A stretch of DNA of 64,000 bases from Clostridiales bacterium (GTDB lineage: Bacteria; Bacillota; Clostridia; Lachnospirales; Lachnospiraceae), in contig JAJQIK010000038.1 of the NCBI GenBank assembly GCA_021199255.1, forward strand, positions 37,063 through 101,062, read 5' to 3'. Under the pieces are notes generated by a model. It was given only the letters and a program-made list of their open reading frames with translations, searched no databases and was not told the origin of the DNA. Positions 60,655 through 64,000 of this stretch are shown one piece after another. Within the stretch, counting starts at the first letter, position 1. Each line of letters begins with the position of its first letter. The translations under genes were made by a program, and so were the position numbers.

Positions 60655-61355
60655 TCACATAAACGGGCATTTATCGCCGTTGGTTAGTTCCCATTGCTTT
60701 CCACTCGCCGCATAATCGACTGTAACGCCATTTCCTACGACTTTCTGTGCCTGTTCGACAAATTCTATCGGGTCTGCGCTTTCTCTGCTCAAATGGCACA
60801 ATATGACGTTCTGCAAGGCTTCTGTTTTGTTTGCTTCGATAATGCCTAACGTTGTTTGCAGCTCGCAATGCCCTCTTAGAACGTGTTCCCTTTTGACCGC
60901 TTCGTCTGACACAAATTCTTTTGAGTAATTTGCTTCAATCAGCATATGGTTTACTTTGTGCTTTTTGAAGTTATAAGGGCAATACTCAAGGTCGGTCATG
61001 TATAGCAACTTGCCTATGTCCTTATGCTCAATTAAAAATCCTCGGCACTCTGTATTGTCGTGCGGCACTCGAAAAGCGTATATCTTGAAGTTGCCTAACT
61101 GTGCCTTTTGGCTTGCTTTTTTGTATGGCTCAAATACATAAACACCATATTTGAAAAACGTATCTGCACTCAAACTATGGTCAATTAAGTATGCTCATGA
61201 GTTATCAGAACGCCTTTAACACTTGAAATTCTGTAATCAATTCCTTGTAGAATTTGTTTATATTTAATTCCTGCGTCTAAAATCAATATCTCGTTTTCAT
61301 TCATCAAGGCATACGAATTTCCACTACTTCCGCTTCCAAAACATTTCAAGAGCAT
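60655..61355 (-). pseudogene. Metallo-beta-lactamase-fold hydrolase (WalJ/YycJ-like), frameshifted
   Basis: The 5' part starts at ATG 61355 (GAGGTGG upstream): MLLKCFGSGSSGNSYALMN, ILILDAGIKYKQIL and VLITHEHT, then a stop. Five extra bases (plus strand AATTA, 61183-61187) lie exactly where the motif H-x-H-x-D-H should continue; without them the frame runs on as DHSLSADTFFKYGVY and to the end at 60655, for 231 residues. The 3' part has LYMTDLEYCP, ILCHLSRESAD and other metal-site residues. As read, the gene makes no active enzyme. Confidence 0.8.
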
Positions 61356-61384
61356 TTAAACCACCTCGCTTTCTTACTTCACTT

Positions 61385-62158
61385 TCATTTTTCGATTTCC
61401 GGCACAATATTTTCATGTTTCAGAATTTCGTACAAAAACAATCTTCCTTTCTGTGTCCATTCCGTATTCATAACCGTATCTGCCAAACCGTTAGACCGTG
61501 TAATATTCACAGTTTTACTATGGACATATCCCTGCCCTAAATAATCCTTATACAAAATCCATTGGTTATTTACCTTGTGCTGAATGTGAAGTGAAAAGAG
61601 TAGCTTGTTAAACTTTTTTGCCGACATTCCGTAATCTTGCGCTATCTGCGTTGTTGTTACTGTTTCCTTTGATTTAAGGATTGTGTCAACGTAATTCACT
61701 TTTGGCTCTAATTCCGAAATCGTATTGCTAAGGTCAACAACCTCTGATTCAAGTTTTCTGCGCTTTTCCCTCTCTTCTTTTAACTCTGTAGCAATACTGA
61801 TTAGCAAATCTGGATTATCCAACAGTTCGTCCTTTGCATACATTCCATGTTTTCTGATTGACGGTAAAACCTCGGAAGTTACCCAATCTGTAAACTGTTC
61901 AGCAGTTTCTTTCCTGCTTTGGAAAATGACTTTATATAAATTGCTCTCATTAACATATGTCATTTTCTGTATGCCGCCTTTCGTAGGGGTATCGGTAGTA
62001 ACGACACCCTTCTCTTTCAATCTGCTTTTACAATCTGATACATTCTTAATCTCAAGTATCTTGCAAACATCGGATAAGCAAAACATAGGCTCATTATTGA
62101 CTACAGCTGTCCTTATCTCCCCAAATTCTGAATTTTTAAAAATCTCTATCTCATTCAT
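61385..62158 (-). CDS. Phage antirepressor, BRO-N plus KilAC
   Basis: 257 residues. The BRO-N part has [38 protein letters not shown] and [10 protein letters not shown]; the KilAC part (about 150-255) has [20 protein letters not shown]. It is the second antirepressor in this phage. Confidence 0.87.
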   Translation of the reverse strand: MNEIEIFKNSEFGEIRTAVVNNEPMFCLSDVCKILEIKNVSDCKSRLKEKGVVTTDTPTKGGIQKMTYVNESNLYKVIFQSRKETAEQFTDWVTSEVLPSIRKHGMYAKDELLDNPDLLISIATELKEEREKRRKLESEVVDLSNTISELEPKVNYVDTILKSKETVTTTQIAQDYGMSAKKFNKLLFSLHIQHKVNNQWILYKDYLGQGYVHSKTVNITRSNGLADTVMNTEWTQKGRLFLYEILKHENIVPEIEK

Positions 62159-62199
62159 GTTTCCACCTCACTTCCTCGAAATCCAAACCGATTCAGGTT

Positions 62200-62893
62200 T
62201 CATTTCTCAATCCTTGTTTCATATGGTATTAAATATTGTTTTATAAATCTCTCTGCGTACTGCTGGTGTATCATTGACCGTTGCACTTGCCTATCCTTAC
62301 CTTTTACTCTGTTAATTACTTTCGTTTCCACATATTCGATAGGTTCAAAAACAAAGTTGTTATATGGCTCAAAGTTGAAAAACCAGTATTGTGTGGGTTT
62401 CTTGTAAAAATCTCCATTTTTCGTTCTATCTTTATCAACAAATGTACAAGGTGTCCATAAGAGCGTTAGTATGTGTGGCATTGTTGCAGGGTTCTCAATA
62501 ACAAGCCTCAAGCCTTTTCGTAGGCAAACGATAGTTAATTTATTTATGAGCGTATACATATCATTTATTTCACTAAACCATCTCATTGCCATTTCAAGTC
62601 TTTCAACCAATGGTCTATGCTTGTTCTGCGCAGCCAAACCTCGACAAAACAAGAAATTGTTCTCTTGAAATCTCGTGCAAGGGAAAAACGCAAGTATCAA
62701 ATCATCTTTTTTTATCTTGTCAAAGATACTCGGCTTGCCGTCATAACCCCCCCCTGATTTCTCGGAAGAGGTCTATAACGTAATCAGTTTGCCCGAAGTT
62801 GTTCTGGATATCATAGTCGTATGCTTCATATCCTAACTTCTTGAACTCGTTCTTAAATGTACCAGACTGTTCAAATAAACAATGGCAAACCAT
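62200..62893 (-). pseudogene. DNA C5-methyltransferase-like protein, frameshifted in a G8 tract
   Basis: From ATG 62893 (GGGGGAGTG upstream) the protein starts MVCHCLFEQSGTFKNEFKKL and has GYEAYDYDIQNNFGQTDYV, like motifs I-II of C5-cytosine methyltransferases. It stops after a run of eight G (C8 at 62747-62754). Removing one G restores GGYDGKPSIFDKIKKDDLIL and AFFPCTRF, a PC motif like the catalytic loop, and the frame continues to 62200 (about 230 residues). The family assignment is tentative. Confidence 0.7.
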
Positions 62894-62897
62894 AGTA

Positions 62898-63680
62898 TCA
62901 CTCCCCCATAAACGGTGCTTCAATCTGCCCGTCAGCGTCCGTCAGAAATTCGGTTTTGTTCGCATTCTCAGCAATCTCAGCTTCAACAATCTTCTCTGTG
63001 TCGGTTTCGATTTCCATGCCTGCGGTAAACAGAGATGTCTGTGTTGGATTTTCAAAATCCAATTCGATGTGTTTGCACAACCTGTGAAGCACGGTCTTTT
63101 TGTACATTTCGCCTGTGAAATTCTTCCATGCAGGAGAGTTGCTTGCTTTGCTCTGCTTTCTCGTATTTTCCAAATCTGCAAGGCTCATCACGTCATACGA
63201 CAAACCACCGTCTTGATAAAGAACAACTGCAAACGCGCCGATAATGTTTCCGTCATTCAAGAACTTTGGCTTGAAATTGAACGTCTGCTCTCCATTGATA
63301 ACTGCTTCTTCAAATTCATCGCCCTCTCGGATAAGTTTTGCGTAAATATCCTTAATCGGTCTGATTGAATACTTCTTAGCCAGTTTCTTTGCACCTCTGT
63401 AATCAGTCTGATAATTCAGCTGCTGCCCATAAGGAATGAGGTAACATTCTTTCGAGTAAAAATCTAAACCCAAGTATGCACCTTTAAGCAATCCGCTCAT
63501 TAACTGTGCCTGTCCGTATTTCTGCAAGTCCTTGTTGTCATTTACAAGTGCAAGTGCATTTTGTACAAATCTCGCCTTGTTAAAATCCTTTGGCAGTGCT
63601 TCCTGCACGCTGTCTAATTTGTCCGCAAGTGCCACACTGAATGTTTTTGGTTGTTCTGCCAACTCTGTTTTTTCTGCCAT
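62898..63680 (-). CDS. recT: RecT single-strand annealing protein
   Basis: About 260 residues from ATG 63680 (GAGGGAAATTGAT upstream). It has FVQNALALVNDNKDLQKYGQ, GLLKGAYLGLDFYSKECYLI and YGQQLNYQTDYRGAKKLAKK, the RecT/RedB core. It anneals single strands in phage recombination; its exonuclease partner is not seen in the window and may lie further right. Confidence 0.9.
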   Translation of the reverse strand: MAEKTELAEQPKTFSVALADKLDSVQEALPKDFNKARFVQNALALVNDNKDLQKYGQAQLMSGLLKGAYLGLDFYSKECYLIPYGQQLNYQTDYRGAKKLAKKYSIRPIKDIYAKLIREGDEFEEAVINGEQTFNFKPKFLNDGNIIGAFAVVLYQDGGLSYDVMSLADLENTRKQSKASNSPAWKNFTGEMYKKTVLHRLCKHIELDFENPTQTSLFTAGMEIETDTEKIVEAEIAENANKTEFLTDADGQIEAPFMGE

Positions 63681-63681
63681 A

Positions 63682-64000
63682 TCAATTTCCCTCGCTTTCT
63701 CTAGTGTCTTCAATAACCTCGCCGTTTTCAATCCGATACCATATGTTTTCTTTGATGTTTTCTCCATCTACTCGAACCATCTTTGCCCCTTTGAGCGTCC
63801 ATGAATCAGGTTGCCAATATTCATTTTCGTCACCTTCCCAGTCTGCAAATACAAGGTATGCACCTTTTACGCCTTTTGCTTTTGACTTATAGCCCCATGC
63901 TACTGCTATGCTTTCGGGATTGCCAGCACTTGACGCTCCTTTATAGCCTGTACTGCTTGACGCTCCGCAATAGCCTGTACTGCTTGACGCTCCGTAATCG
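63682..64000 (-). CDS. DUF7666-like protein with Ser/Gly/Tyr repeats, C-terminal part (cut by window edge)
   Basis: An open frame enters from the right edge and ends at 63682, just before recT. It carries nine-residue repeats CGASSSTGY (27-bp units at 63944-63970 and 63971-63997, plus a weaker one), then ESIAVAWGYKSKAKG, KGAYLVFADWEG and the end IWYRIENGEVIED. The plan fits the DUF7666 family of phage proteins with alternating alanine/serine/glycine blocks. Function unknown. Confidence 0.7.
   Translation of the reverse strand, partial: DYGASSSTGYCGASSSTGYKGASSAGNPESIAVAWGYKSKAKGVKGAYLVFADWEGDENEYWQPDSWTLKGAKMVRVDGENIKENIWYRIENGEVIEDTRESEGN

Noticed and set aside
63944-63997. CRISPR-like 27-bp repeats
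   Set aside because: The units abut without spacers and keep a reading frame coding for Ser/Gly/Tyr repeats.

Overview
The window looks like a chromosome segment of a motile Gram-positive anaerobe of the Clostridia, most likely the family Lachnospiraceae. The pointers are strong AGGAGG-type ribosome sites, csrA, a Cache-type chemoreceptor, a BadF/BcrA-type 2-hydroxyacyl-CoA dehydratase activase fusion, a DUF6472-like Cys-rich protein, a divergent LigA with a WKLDG motif, and a Pst/Pho block with lipoprotein PstS. No rRNA, tRNA or CRISPR array was seen, so the genus is left open.

Region 1 (1-9.4 kb, AT-rich, all minus strand) is a surface or flagellar glycan decoration locus. csrA lies at its head, followed by a large CDP-glycerol-transferase-like protein with a propeller-like tail, an AsnB-type amidotransferase, two FkbM methyltransferases, a GT10 fucosyltransferase, a frameshifted SAM methyltransferase and a polysaccharide-deacetylase-like gene cut by the window edge. 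Between the genes lie recognisable fragments of paralogues, so the locus has been reshuffled by duplication and deletion. Because csrA normally sits beside flagellin genes in Clostridia, flagellin glycosylation is the best guess for its role.

Region 2 (9.4-13.6 kb) is a small accessory island: a short inverted-repeat element, a 31-bp direct repeat pair around a promoter, two DUF4143-type AAA ATPases and a serine resolvase.

Region 3 (13.6-49.2 kb, higher GC) is core chromosome. It holds a sigma-like protein with a pseudorhomboid, the 1412-residue activase fusion, metA, ligA, rluF, an SGNH/MBOAT O-acylation pair, a GH13 glucosidase, an RNA m5C methyltransferase, a PutP symporter, an ArsR-type regulator, a GH43 arabinanase, a small alarmone synthetase and a DUF975 protein. 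Then comes a complete phosphate block reading leftward: small membrane protein, pstSCAB, phoU, nptA, phoB and phoR, with 11-bp-period Pho-box-like repeats at three sites. A chemoreceptor gene follows, flanked by two inverted copies of a hairpin-rich repeat; a third fragment of that repeat precedes the resolvase. A low-molecular-weight phosphatase closes the region.

Region 4 (49.2-64 kb, AT-rich, all minus strand) is one end of a prophage that runs off the right edge. It carries integrase and excisionase, then many small early genes chained by ATGA stop/start overlaps: MazG-like, helicase loader, DnaD-like, YopX, DUF551 twice, ERCC4 nuclease, DUF4406, DNA methyltransferase, HNH homing endonuclease, SSB, two antirepressors, RecT and a repeat-containing DUF7666-like protein. 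Two phage genes (a metallo-beta-lactamase-fold hydrolase and a methyltransferase-like protein) are frameshifted as read. Starts were adjusted to the best ribosome site where the longest reading frame lacked one.
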